A stretch of DNA of 20,678 nucleotides from the NCBI RefSeq assembly GCF_964259225.1, contig NZ_CAXVKN010000041.1; one strand, written 5' to 3'. Below the pieces are notes generated by a model, which was given only the letters and a program-made list of their open reading frames with translations, made no database searches and was not told the origin of the DNA. Both the position numbers and the translations under genes were made by a program. How positions within the stretch are numbered: position 1 is the first letter of the stretch; every line of letters starts with the position of its first letter. This DNA comes from Catenibacterium mitsuoka_A (GTDB taxonomy: Bacteria > Bacillota_I > Bacilli_A > Erysipelotrichales > Coprobacillaceae). Shown here in pieces: positions 7,556-15,158 of the stretch.

Positions 7556-9415
7556 TTAATCTCCGTATTGTGTTTTTAAGTGAATAAGTAAAACAGAAAT
7601 ATCTGCAGGATTAATACCAGAAATACGTGTTGCCTGACCAATAGTCACTGGTCTGACCTTCTTTAGTTTCTGTCTTGCTTCTAATGATAAGTTTAATACA
7701 TCATCATAGTCTAAGTCAGCAGGAATCTGCTTTTCTTCCATATTCTTTACTTTTTCTACTTGTCTTAATGTTTTTTCAATATATCCCTTATATTTAATAA
7801 GAATAGTGACTCTTCTCATTTCTTCTTCAGTTAAGTCAACATGTTCAATATAAGGTAATAAGTCTTCATAGACTAATTCTGGTCTTTGAAGAATGGCACG
7901 GGCAGTTACACCTTCTTTTAAACGTGTTGAACCCTTTTCTTCTAAGAGGTCATTGATTTCACTCTTAGGTGAGAAATGAATGGTATCTAGACGTTCTATT
8001 TCAGCATGGATACGATTCATTTTATCTAGATAAAGTGAATAGACTTCATCATTTACAAGACCTGCATCATGGCCATATTTTCTTAATCTTTCATCCGCAT
8101 TATCATGTCTTAATAATAATCTATATTCAGCACGACTTGTTAACATACGATATGGTTCTTTAGTACCTTTAGTCACTAAGTCATCAATGAGTACACCAAT
8201 ATAAGCTTCATCACGTTTCAAGATTAAAGGTTTATTCCCCTTTACCTTCTTAGACGCATTAATACCGGCAATAAGACCCTGACCTGCTGCTTCTTCATAA
8301 CCTGAAGTACCATTGATCTGACCTGCAGTAAAGAGGTTCTTTAAGACCTTTGTTTCTAGACTAGGCCATAACTGTAATGGATCAATCGCATCATATTCAA
8401 TCGCATAGGCATATTTTAAAATAGTACAGTTTTCAAGTCCTGGTAATGAATGCACCATCTTTTCCTGAATATCATGAGGCATAGATGTAGAGAATCCCTG
8501 TACATAGATTGTATTCATTTCCTTAGATTCTGGTTCTAGGAAGATCTGATGTCTTTCCTTATCCGCAAACTTAACAACCTTATCTTCAATAGATGGACAA
8601 TAACGTGGTCCAATACCTTTAATAAGTCCTGAGAACATCGCACATTTATCCAAATTATCTCTAATAAGTTTATGTGTTTCTGCCGTTGTATATGTTAAGT
8701 AACATACAGTCTGATCTTCTACTGGTGTGAAATGTGTTGTTTCATATGAGAATGAAAGTTTCGCATCTGTACCAGGCTGTACTGTTGTTTTTGAATAATC
8801 AATAGAATTGATTTCTACACGAGGTGGTGTACCTGTCTTTAATCTCTGGATTCTAAATCCATAATCCTTTAACTTACTTGATAAATATAAGCTTTCCTTC
8901 TGTTTATCTGGTCCACTAGGAGTCTTAGAATGACCGACAAGGACTTCAGCCTTTAAATAAGTTCCTGTAGTAAGAATTGTAGTATGAGATTCATAGCGTG
9001 TACCATCTGCAAGGATAACACCCTTACACTCATCACCTTCTACAATCAAATCCTCTACCATTGCTTCTACAATATCAAGATTTTCTTGTTCCTTTAATAC
9101 TTTCTGCATATAGCGTGGATAAGCTTTCTTATCTGCCTGTGCACGAAGAGACTGAACACCTGGTCCTTTTGCAGTATTCAACATCTTCATCTGAAGGTAA
9201 GTCGCATCTGTAGTTTTACCCATCTGTCCCCCAAGTGCATCTATTTCTCTTACAATAATGCCCTTTGCAGGTCCTCCAATGGATGTATTACAAGGCATGC
9301 TTCCTGCATTAGAGAAGTTGCTTGTAATAAGTAATGTTTTATTTCCTGTTCTTGCACCAGCGAGACATGCTTCAATACCTGCATGGCCAGCACCTACAAC
9401 TATAATATCGTACAC
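7556..9415 (-). CDS. mnmG: tRNA uridine-5-carboxymethylaminomethyl modification enzyme, FAD subunit
   Basis: With MnmE, it installs the (carboxymethyl)aminomethyl group at wobble U34 of several tRNAs. The 619 residues show the FAD-binding GAGHAGIEA (8-16), the conserved cysteine C42 in SMPCNTSIGGPAKG, the catalytic C273 in GPRYCPSIEDKV, and LTSRAEYRLLLRHDNADERL. The start is GTG at 9415, supported by GAAAGGAAGG (9425-9434) nine bases upstream and by homology beginning at MYDIIVVGAGHAG. mnmE, often the upstream neighbour, is absent: the upstream gene is divergent. The gene heads the operon mnmG-rsmG-noc and has its own promoter. Confidence 0.97.
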   Translation of the reverse strand: MYDIIVVGAGHAGIEACLAGARTGNKTLLITSNFSNAGSMPCNTSIGGPAKGIIVREIDALGGQMGKTTDATYLQMKMLNTAKGPGVQSLRAQADKKAYPRYMQKVLKEQENLDIVEAMVEDLIVEGDECKGVILADGTRYESHTTILTTGTYLKAEVLVGHSKTPSGPDKQKESLYLSSKLKDYGFRIQRLKTGTPPRVEINSIDYSKTTVQPGTDAKLSFSYETTHFTPVEDQTVCYLTYTTAETHKLIRDNLDKCAMFSGLIKGIGPRYCPSIEDKVVKFADKERHQIFLEPESKEMNTIYVQGFSTSMPHDIQEKMVHSLPGLENCTILKYAYAIEYDAIDPLQLWPSLETKVLKNLFTAGQINGTSGYEEAAGQGLIAGINASKKVKGNKPLILKRDEAYIGVLIDDLVTKGTKEPYRMLTSRAEYRLLLRHDNADERLRKYGHDAGLVNDEVYSLYLDKMNRIHAEIERLDTIHFSPKSEINDLLEEKGSTRLKEGVTARAILQRPELVYEDLLPYIEHVDLTEEEMRRVTILIKYKGYIEKTLRQVEKVKNMEEKQIPADLDYDDVLNLSLEARQKLKKVRPVTIGQATRISGINPADISVLLIHLKTQYGD

Positions 9416-9478
9416 TATTAACGACCTTCCTTTCTTATTTAATACGTGTTTATATTAACACATCAATTCGCGTTTGTC

Positions 9479-9487
9479 ATTATACCA
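9479..9487 (-). promoter_or_regulatory. Extended -10 promoter of mnmG-rsmG-noc
   Basis: Read on the minus strand, TGGTATAAT is a perfect extended -10 element, with no convincing -35. It lies about 64 bp upstream of the GTG start. Confidence 0.6.
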
Positions 9488-9534
9488 CAAATGCATTATT
9501 ATGGTGTAAAATTCAATCAAAAATGTTGGTGGTA

Positions 9535-9543
9535 TGATATAAT
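9535..9543 (+). promoter_or_regulatory. Extended -10 promoter of the CoA-binding protein gene
   Basis: TGATATAAT is a perfect extended -10 element 17 bp before the ATG, so the leader is very short. No clear -35 is seen. Confidence 0.55.
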
Positions 9544-9560
9544 GAAAACGGTGATGAACG

Positions 9561-9941
9561 ATGAAAGAAAGAGATATTTTAAAGATCTATAATAATTATT
9601 GTATCATTGGGATGAGTCCTGATCCCAAGAAGTATAGTTATCAAATATATCAATGCTTAAAGAATGCAGGTAAGCATGTCTATGGTATATCTCCTAAGTA
9701 TGACACAATAGACAATGATAAGATGTATACATCTCTGATGGATATAGAGTATCCTGTAGATGTTGTTGTTTTTGTCGTTAATAAAACAATTGGTATGACT
9801 TACATCAGAGAGATGAGAGAGTTGGGTATTAAGTATGCCTGGATGCAGCCAGGAACTTATGATGAAGATTTACTTCATGCTTTTCATGATCAGGGAATAG
9901 AAACAATAGAAAATTGTGTATTACAGGTCATGAATAGTTAA
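9561..9941 (+). CDS. CoA-binding domain protein (YccU-like)
   Basis: A single-domain Rossmann-fold protein of 126 residues of the CoA_binding_2 family. The nucleotide-binding segment IIGMSPDPKKYSYQIYQCL (about 16-34) follows the family pattern (small residues, a proline, then S/Y before the helix). It continues into VYGISPKYDTI and the later YAWMQPGTYDEDLL. Relatives bind coenzyme A, but the cellular role is not established, and nothing nearby fixes one. ATG 9561 has a GGTGATGA-type site just upstream. The 3' end overlaps the convergent nitrogenase-like gene by 21 bp and no terminator is visible there. Confidence 0.85.
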   Translation: MKERDILKIYNNYCIIGMSPDPKKYSYQIYQCLKNAGKHVYGISPKYDTIDNDKMYTSLMDIEYPVDVVVFVVNKTIGMTYIREMRELGIKYAWMQPGTYDEDLLHAFHDQGIETIENCVLQVMNS

Positions 9942-10550
9942 ATCAAATATAGATTCATGTAATGGGAAGGTGATATCGATTTGGATATCATCTTTTTTAG
10001 TATCCTTTAAATCTACTGTACCTAATGTTTCTTTTCTATCTGATATCACTTGATAACCAAAATCATATTGTTGTGATAAAGAGAAACCAATAGAACTCAT
10101 AATGACAGGATCACCATGTAATTGAATCATCTGCTCTGTCTGTAGTCTAAAGAAGTTCTGATAAGGAATCTGGTCAATGCCAGTTTCTAATGCCTGTTCA
10201 ACAGCCATAAAGAAATAAGAAGAGAACTTACCATATGGGAATCCTACAACATAAGGTGTGCCATACTTCTCTTTTAATAATTCAGCAATCTTTAATCCTT
10301 TCACTGATACTACAATATTTACATCTGCATAACCGGCCATATCCAATGATGTATCATGATATAAGAAAGTTGTAAGGACATTGTATTTTTGTTCAGTAAA
10401 ATAATCCTTTAATATTTCATAGACTTCTTCATCAAATAAATCAGGTGTTAAGCCTAATAGATTAATAGAAGTCACAGGCATCTGTAAGTTATATTGAATA
10501 TCTGGTAATTGTTTAACTAATGTGCATAATTCTTCTTCTGTATAATTCAT
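9921..10550 (-). CDS. Short protein resembling one domain of nitrogenase component 1-type oxidoreductases
   Basis: Residues about 25-120 resemble the middle domain of the NifD/NifK/NifE superfamily. INLLGLTPDLFDEEVYEI matches the 'vNliG...' strand-helix, MAGYADVNIVVSVKGLKIAE matches the 'A.lNlv....' strand, and LLKEKYGTPYVVGFPYG matches the conserved 'EkyGiPy....p.G' segment. QLHGDPVIMSSIGFSLSQ (about 143-160) may begin the next Rossmann repeat. The protein has 209 residues against roughly 400 or more for full members, and a single cysteine (C9), so the metal-cluster ligands are absent. It is not a recent truncation by appearance: GAGGT lies 7 nt before ATG 10550 and a promoter precedes it. 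A scaffold or ligand-binding role is a guess. Assignment is from motif memory only. Confidence 0.6.
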   Translation of the reverse strand: MNYTEEELCTLVKQLPDIQYNLQMPVTSINLLGLTPDLFDEEVYEILKDYFTEQKYNVLTTFLYHDTSLDMAGYADVNIVVSVKGLKIAELLKEKYGTPYVVGFPYGKFSSYFFMAVEQALETGIDQIPYQNFFRLQTEQMIQLHGDPVIMSSIGFSLSQQYDFGYQVISDRKETLGTVDLKDTKKDDIQIDITFPLHESIFDLTIHDL

Positions 10551-10572
10551 ATATATACCTCATTTTTTCTTC

Positions 10573-10581
10573 ATTATATCA
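10573..10581 (-). promoter_or_regulatory. Extended -10 promoter of the nitrogenase-like gene
   Basis: On the minus strand TGATATAAT is a full extended -10 element about 23 bp before the start codon. The -35 region is poor and lies close to the inverted repeat at 10602-10628, so both divergent units could be controlled from it. Confidence 0.55.
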
Positions 10582-10591
10582 TAGTTTTTAG

Positions 10592-10620
10592 TTTGCACGA
10601 ACTAACTATTAGGCTATAAT
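10592..10620 (+). promoter_or_regulatory. Promoter of the ABC/FtsX/lipoprotein operon
   Basis: TTTGCA (10592-10597) and a perfect TATAAT (10615-10620) have 17-bp spacing. Transcription would start near 10627. The -10 lies inside the inverted repeat. Confidence 0.65.
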
Positions 10621-10628
10621 ATAGTTAG
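10602..10628. promoter_or_regulatory. Inverted-repeat operator candidate over the -10
   Basis: CTAACTAT (10602-10609) and ATAGTTAG (10621-10628) are perfect 8-bp inverted copies 11 bp apart, flanking the -10 element. Because transcription starts at the right arm, it is not an RNA hairpin. Its geometry suits a dimeric repressor such as TetR, PadR or MarR types. No such regulator gene is adjacent, so it would act in trans. Confidence 0.6.
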
Positions 10629-10654
10629 GTAATACTAACATAGGAGGAGATGTT

Positions 10655-11356
10655 ATGAATTTTTTAGAGATTAAGGGGTTAAAGAAGTCTTTTGGACAAG
10701 GAGAAAGCCATATCGATGTATTAAAGGGGATTGATATGACTATTAATAAAGGAGAATTCTGTGTATTGCTTGGTCCTTCTGGTTCTGGTAAATCTACACT
10801 ACTTAATATTATTGGGGGTATTGATAGTTTAGATGAGGGAGAACTTATTATTAATAAACATCATTTAAAGTCAATGAAAGAGAAGGAATTAAGTCAATAT
10901 AGACGTGATCATTTAGGTTATATATTCCAGATGTATAATTTAATTCCTAACTTAACAGTGAGAGAGAATATCGAAGTAGGTGCTTATTTAAGTAAGAAGC
11001 CTTTGGATATTGATGATTTATTACATACTCTTGGTTTATATGAGCATCAAAATAAATTACCTAATCAATTATCTGGTGGACAGCAGCAGCGTACTGCAAT
11101 TGGACGTGCAGTCATAAAGAATCCAGATATACTTCTTTGTGATGAACCGACAGGCGCACTCGATTATCGTACTTCACAGGATATATTACAGTTGATCTGT
11201 GATATTAATGAAAGATTTGGAAATACAATCATCATGGTAACACATAATGAGTCTATTAAGTATATTGCGAATCATATCTTTGTATTACATGATGGAAGAA
11301 TTAAAGAAGACTATATCAATACAGATCGTAAACGAGTAAATGAGGTGGATTGGTAG
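10655..11356 (+). CDS. ABC transporter ATP-binding protein (MacB/LolD-type)
   Basis: The ATPase that powers the FtsX-type permease encoded next. The 233 residues carry Walker A GPSGSGKST (40-48), a Q-loop at Q92 (YIFQMYNL), the signature LSGGQQQR (139-146), Walker B ILLCDEP (159-165), a D-loop GALD, and the switch histidine H197 in MVTHN. All catalytic elements are intact. The sequence type is that of the lipoprotein-release/macrolide-export/peptide-sensing class working with FtsX permeases, not of solute importers. AGGAGGAGA lies just before the ATG. The permease start codon follows the stop after one base, with its ribosome site inside this gene. Confidence 0.95.
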   Translation: MNFLEIKGLKKSFGQGESHIDVLKGIDMTINKGEFCVLLGPSGSGKSTLLNIIGGIDSLDEGELIINKHHLKSMKEKELSQYRRDHLGYIFQMYNLIPNLTVRENIEVGAYLSKKPLDIDDLLHTLGLYEHQNKLPNQLSGGQQQRTAIGRAVIKNPDILLCDEPTGALDYRTSQDILQLICDINERFGNTIIMVTHNESIKYIANHIFVLHDGRIKEDYINTDRKRVNEVDW

Positions 11357-11357
11357 T

Positions 11358-13652
11358 ATGAAGAATCCATTAAATAAACGTTTTATACGCGAATTAAGAG
11401 AAGACTGGAGTAAGTATCTTGTTATCTTCTTATTGATGACAGGTATGATTGGTCTTGTATCTGGTTTTATTGTGGCGGATGAGAGTATGATCAAAGCTTA
11501 TAATGAAAGTTTTGAGAAGTATACGATTGAAGATGGTCACTTTAATGTAGATAAGAAACTAAATAATCAGTCTTTGATCAATATTTCTAAAGCCGGTGTA
11601 CATCTCTATGATCATTCTTATGTAGAAGAAACATTGATCAATGGAAATAAATTACGTATCTTTGCGACACCTCAAAGCGTAAATAAAGTATGTGTGATGA
11701 AAGGAAAACTTCCTCAAAATGATAAAGATATTGCGATAGATCGTATGTATGCCGTCAATAACAAGTTATCTATCGGGGATACTATTAAGAGTCAGAATCA
11801 TTCATTAAAGATCTGTGGTTTAGTGGCTTTACCAGATTATTCCGCATTATTTGAGAATAACAGCGATACGATGTTTGATGCCATCAAGTTTGGTGTGGCT
11901 GTTGTACAACCTTCTTTATTTAATCAATGGGATACAGCACATATGACCTATAGCTATTCATGGCTTTATACAAATAAACCAATGAATGAAGAAAAGAAAT
12001 CTGAATCATTCTTAAAGTTATTGAATAGAGAAGTACATCTAGAAGAATATATTCCTCAATATGAGAATCAGGCCATTCATTTTACTGGTGATGATATGGG
12101 TAGTGATGGCGTGATGGTCAGACTTCTCTTATATATCATGATTGTGATTATCGCATTTGTATTTGCAGTAACTATGACCAATACAATCCAGAAAGAAGCT
12201 AATGTGATCGGGACATTACTTGCATCTGGTTATACAAAGAAAGAATTGATCAGTCATTATATGACACTTCCTATTATTGTGACACTTATGAGTGCCTTGA
12301 TAGGTAATATTCTAGGTTATACCTATTTTAGAGTAACTATGGCGAATTTATATTATGCCAGTTATAGTTTAACGACTTATCAAACAGTCTGGAGTACAGG
12401 GGCTTTTATTCAGACAACAATTGTACCCGTTATACTCATGTTTATAATTAATCTCTTTATATTAAATAGACAGTTGTCTCTATCTCCTCTTAAATTCTTA
12501 AGAAGAGATTTAAAGAGACATAAACAATCACATGTCATGCCTTTGTCAGCACGCATTCCTTTTATTACACGTTTTAGAACACGTATTATTCTTCAAAATA
12601 AAGCCCATTATATTGTGATGTTTATTGGATTAATGTTTGCGAATATGATCTTATTATTTGGACTTGCGATGCCAGATATTATTAATTCTTATGGAACCAA
12701 TATTAAACAGAATATGTTTGCAGATTATCAATATATTCTTAAAGTACTAGCAAGCTTGCAGTCTAGTGAAAAGAGTTTTTCTAATATGATAGAAGCTTAT
12801 ACTTTCACAAAAGGAATAGAAACAGAAGAAAAGACAGCTGAGAAGTTTAGTGCTTATAGTTTAAAAATGGAAGACAATACTTTGGATACGGTGACTGTAT
12901 ATGGAGTAAAGAAGAACAGTCGTTATGTTTCTATTAGTGATGGTGTTTATGTATCAAGTGCTTATGCGGATAAATATCAGATCCATAAAGGTGATGTCAT
13001 TCACTTAAAGACAGAATATACAGATAAGAAGTATACATTAAAGGTCAGTGGTGAATATAACTATCCAGGTGCGATTGCGATATTCATGAATCAGAAAAAA
13101 ATGAATCAGTTATTTGATTTAGATGATGATTATTTTTCTGGTTATTTCTCAAAGAATCCTATTACTGACATGAATGAAAAGTATATAGGCACAACTATTG
13201 ATTATGATTCATTAAGTAAAGTATCTCGACAATTGAATGTATCAATGGGAGGTATGGCTTATTTACTTTGTGGAATGGCTGTCATCATGTTTATTGTGCT
13301 TATTTATCTTCTTACAAAAACAATTATTGAAAAGAATGCGCAATCTATTTCTATGACAAAAATTCTTGGTTATACAAATCATGAAGTAAGTTCGATTTAT
13401 ATTGTGTCGACATCTATTATTGTATCTTTGTTTATTCTGATCACTGTACCATTAGATTACGCGATATTAAAGCCAATATTTGAAGCAATGATGAAGGAAG
13501 AAATGGCTGGATGGATGCCTTTAAATGTAAGTCACATTACTTTCTTAAAGACAATCGTTATTGGTTTTATCAGTTATTTCATAGTGATGTTAATTGAGTA
13601 TAAGAAGATTAAGAAGATCCCAATGCAGGATGCATTGAAGAATGTGGAATAG
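11358..13652 (+). CDS. FtsX-type ABC transporter permease, two-domain
   Basis: A 764-residue membrane protein. A first membrane segment (about 20-42) is followed by a large external domain (about 45-245) and three membrane segments around 250-370 containing the FtsX signature region (EANVIGTLLASGYTKKEL). A further segment (HYIVMFIGLMFANMILLFGL), a second external domain and a second three-segment FtsX unit follow (AQSISMTKILGYTNHEVSSI). The C-terminal KKIPMQDALKNVE is the usual cytoplasmic tail. I chose ATG 11358 because GAGGTGG (11342-11348) is placed for it, while the in-frame ATG at 11340 overlaps that site. The cargo is unknown; such permeases export lipoproteins, peptides or lipids, or transmit mechanical signals. 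Confidence 0.93.
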   Translation: MKNPLNKRFIRELREDWSKYLVIFLLMTGMIGLVSGFIVADESMIKAYNESFEKYTIEDGHFNVDKKLNNQSLINISKAGVHLYDHSYVEETLINGNKLRIFATPQSVNKVCVMKGKLPQNDKDIAIDRMYAVNNKLSIGDTIKSQNHSLKICGLVALPDYSALFENNSDTMFDAIKFGVAVVQPSLFNQWDTAHMTYSYSWLYTNKPMNEEKKSESFLKLLNREVHLEEYIPQYENQAIHFTGDDMGSDGVMVRLLLYIMIVIIAFVFAVTMTNTIQKEANVIGTLLASGYTKKELISHYMTLPIIVTLMSALIGNILGYTYFRVTMANLYYASYSLTTYQTVWSTGAFIQTTIVPVILMFIINLFILNRQLSLSPLKFLRRDLKRHKQSHVMPLSARIPFITRFRTRIILQNKAHYIVMFIGLMFANMILLFGLAMPDIINSYGTNIKQNMFADYQYILKVLASLQSSEKSFSNMIEAYTFTKGIETEEKTAEKFSAYSLKMEDNTLDTVTVYGVKKNSRYVSISDGVYVSSAYADKYQIHKGDVIHLKTEYTDKKYTLKVSGEYNYPGAIAIFMNQKKMNQLFDLDDDYFSGYFSKNPITDMNEKYIGTTIDYDSLSKVSRQLNVSMGGMAYLLCGMAVIMFIVLIYLLTKTIIEKNAQSISMTKILGYTNHEVSSIYIVSTSIIVSLFILITVPLDYAILKPIFEAMMKEEMAGWMPLNVSHITFLKTIVIGFISYFIVMLIEYKKIKKIPMQDALKNVE

Positions 13653-13663
13653 GGGGTACTTGT

Positions 13664-15022
13664 ATGAATAAGAAGTTAATAGCGATACTATGTTGTATCA
13701 TGCTTACAGGATGTACAACGGAGACAAAGGCGAATAAAACAAAGACTATTAAAGAAGAAACACCTGTTGTCTTAACCACAAAAGGACATGATGTAAAAGA
13801 AGCAGTGAATAAGAGTGAAACCATTACTGTAAAGACAAATACACTTGGAGAGATAAAAAGCACAAAAGCAGAAGTGACTATTCCTTCTATAAGTGAAGGT
13901 GATCTTATTCAAGATACAACTATATTAAAGGATATCAGTAATAAGGGTGATGAAAATATCACCTTGAATGATCATCAATTATTGATAGAGAATAATAAGA
14001 ATAGTATTCAGTATGAAGGTACTTTAGATGCAGCACTTCCTGTTGGTGTAGATGTGACTTATTATTTGGATGGACAGAAAGTGACAGATATCAAAGGTAA
14101 AACAGGGACATTAAAGGCTGTATTTAAATATAAGAATAGTACTGAGACTCCTTTCGTAGCGACTACTATTATGTTGATTCCTCAAGAGACAGTGAGTGAT
14201 ATTGAAGTGAAGAATGGGAAGAGTATGTTGATGGATGATTATCAAGCCATTGTTGGATTAGGTTGTCCTGGTTATGAACCATTCAAGGATTCTATGGAAG
14301 TGACTATGAAGATCAAGAACTTCCAATGTGACTATATGAGTACTGTATTTACTGAAGGTATCTTTAAAGATTTAGATTTAAGTGAACTCACAAAGACAAC
14401 GGATCAATTAAATCAATCAGCCCAGAAGTTAGTAGAAGGTTCAGCTCAATTATGGGCAGGATGTACAACGTATGGACAATACCTTCATACATATATGTCT
14501 AATGTGTCTAAAGTGAGTGATGGAGCCAATGCATTATTAAAAGGGTCTAAACAATATGATGCGTCTACACAGGCACTGATTAAAAACTTAATATCTTCTA
14601 TGAAGGATCCTACAGAACTGATTCAATCTAAAATAAATAATATTGATCTCACTGATGAACAGCGTGCTGCAGTAAACAGAGCGATTAGTGAAGGTGTTCA
14701 GGAAAGCTTAATGTCAAATAAGAAGAGCCTTGAACAGCTCTCACAATTACTTTCTCAAAGTCCTGTATCAAAACAATTAGAGACATTATCTTCTAGCTTA
14801 TCAGAGTTGAGTCAGGCTGGGAATGAACTGTCTCAACAATACCAGACACTTGTAACTGGTGCAAAAAGCTTATCTGAAGGAATAAGTCTATTTGATCAAG
14901 AAGGTATTCAAAAAATCACTGATATAACTACAATTAAGAAGTTAAAAGAAAAAGACAATTATAGTGGTTTATCAGGAAACAATATCACAAATACTAAATT
15001 CATCTTTGAGATGGCTATCTAG
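13664..15022 (+). CDS. Putative lipoprotein with Leu/Gly heptad-like repeats
   Basis: A 452-residue exported protein. The N-terminus MNKKLIAILCCIMLTGC has a signal peptide with a lipobox, so C17 would be lipidated and the protein anchored outside the membrane. Residues about 35-240 look like beta-rich domains (VDVTYYLDGQKVTDIKGKTG). Residues about 255-425 are helical with recurring L-x-x-G-style repeats (QKLVEGSAQLWAG, ANALLKGSKQYD, AKSLSEGISLF), as seen in YhgE-like and MMPL-associated surface proteins. The end KEKDNYSGLSG...FIFE resembles natural C-termini of that group, so I see no truncation. AGGGGG (13651-13656) precedes the ATG. It is the last gene of the ABC operon and is probably the transporter's external partner or cargo adaptor (inference). 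Confidence 0.8.
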   Translation: MNKKLIAILCCIMLTGCTTETKANKTKTIKEETPVVLTTKGHDVKEAVNKSETITVKTNTLGEIKSTKAEVTIPSISEGDLIQDTTILKDISNKGDENITLNDHQLLIENNKNSIQYEGTLDAALPVGVDVTYYLDGQKVTDIKGKTGTLKAVFKYKNSTETPFVATTIMLIPQETVSDIEVKNGKSMLMDDYQAIVGLGCPGYEPFKDSMEVTMKIKNFQCDYMSTVFTEGIFKDLDLSELTKTTDQLNQSAQKLVEGSAQLWAGCTTYGQYLHTYMSNVSKVSDGANALLKGSKQYDASTQALIKNLISSMKDPTELIQSKINNIDLTDEQRAAVNRAISEGVQESLMSNKKSLEQLSQLLSQSPVSKQLETLSSSLSELSQAGNELSQQYQTLVTGAKSLSEGISLFDQEGIQKITDITTIKKLKEKDNYSGLSGNNITNTKFIFEMAI

Positions 15023-15047
15023 AACCTTGCATTCGCAAGGTTCTTTT
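15021..15047 (+). terminator. Intrinsic terminator of the ABC/FtsX/lipoprotein operon
   Basis: A perfect 10-bp stem (AGAACCTTGC paired with GCAAGGTTCT) closes an ATTC loop and is followed by TTT. It overlaps the stop codon of the lipoprotein gene. Confidence 0.88.
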
Positions 15048-15158
15048 CATTTCTATCACCTTTAATTTAGCTTATATGATATATATTTTTCATATTTCAA
15101 GAGTTACTGTATTTAAAGATTAGGAGTATGTTAAAATATGAACATGGAGGTGATATTC

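Noticed and set aside
11340..11357. Permease start at ATG 11340
   Set aside because: This ATG overlaps the ribosome site that fits ATG 11358, and it would overlap the ABC gene by 17 bp.
13609..13863. 84-residue minus-strand open frame opposite the lipoprotein start
   Set aside because: It lies antisense to a well-supported gene and has no ribosome site or recognisable domain, so it is a shadow frame.
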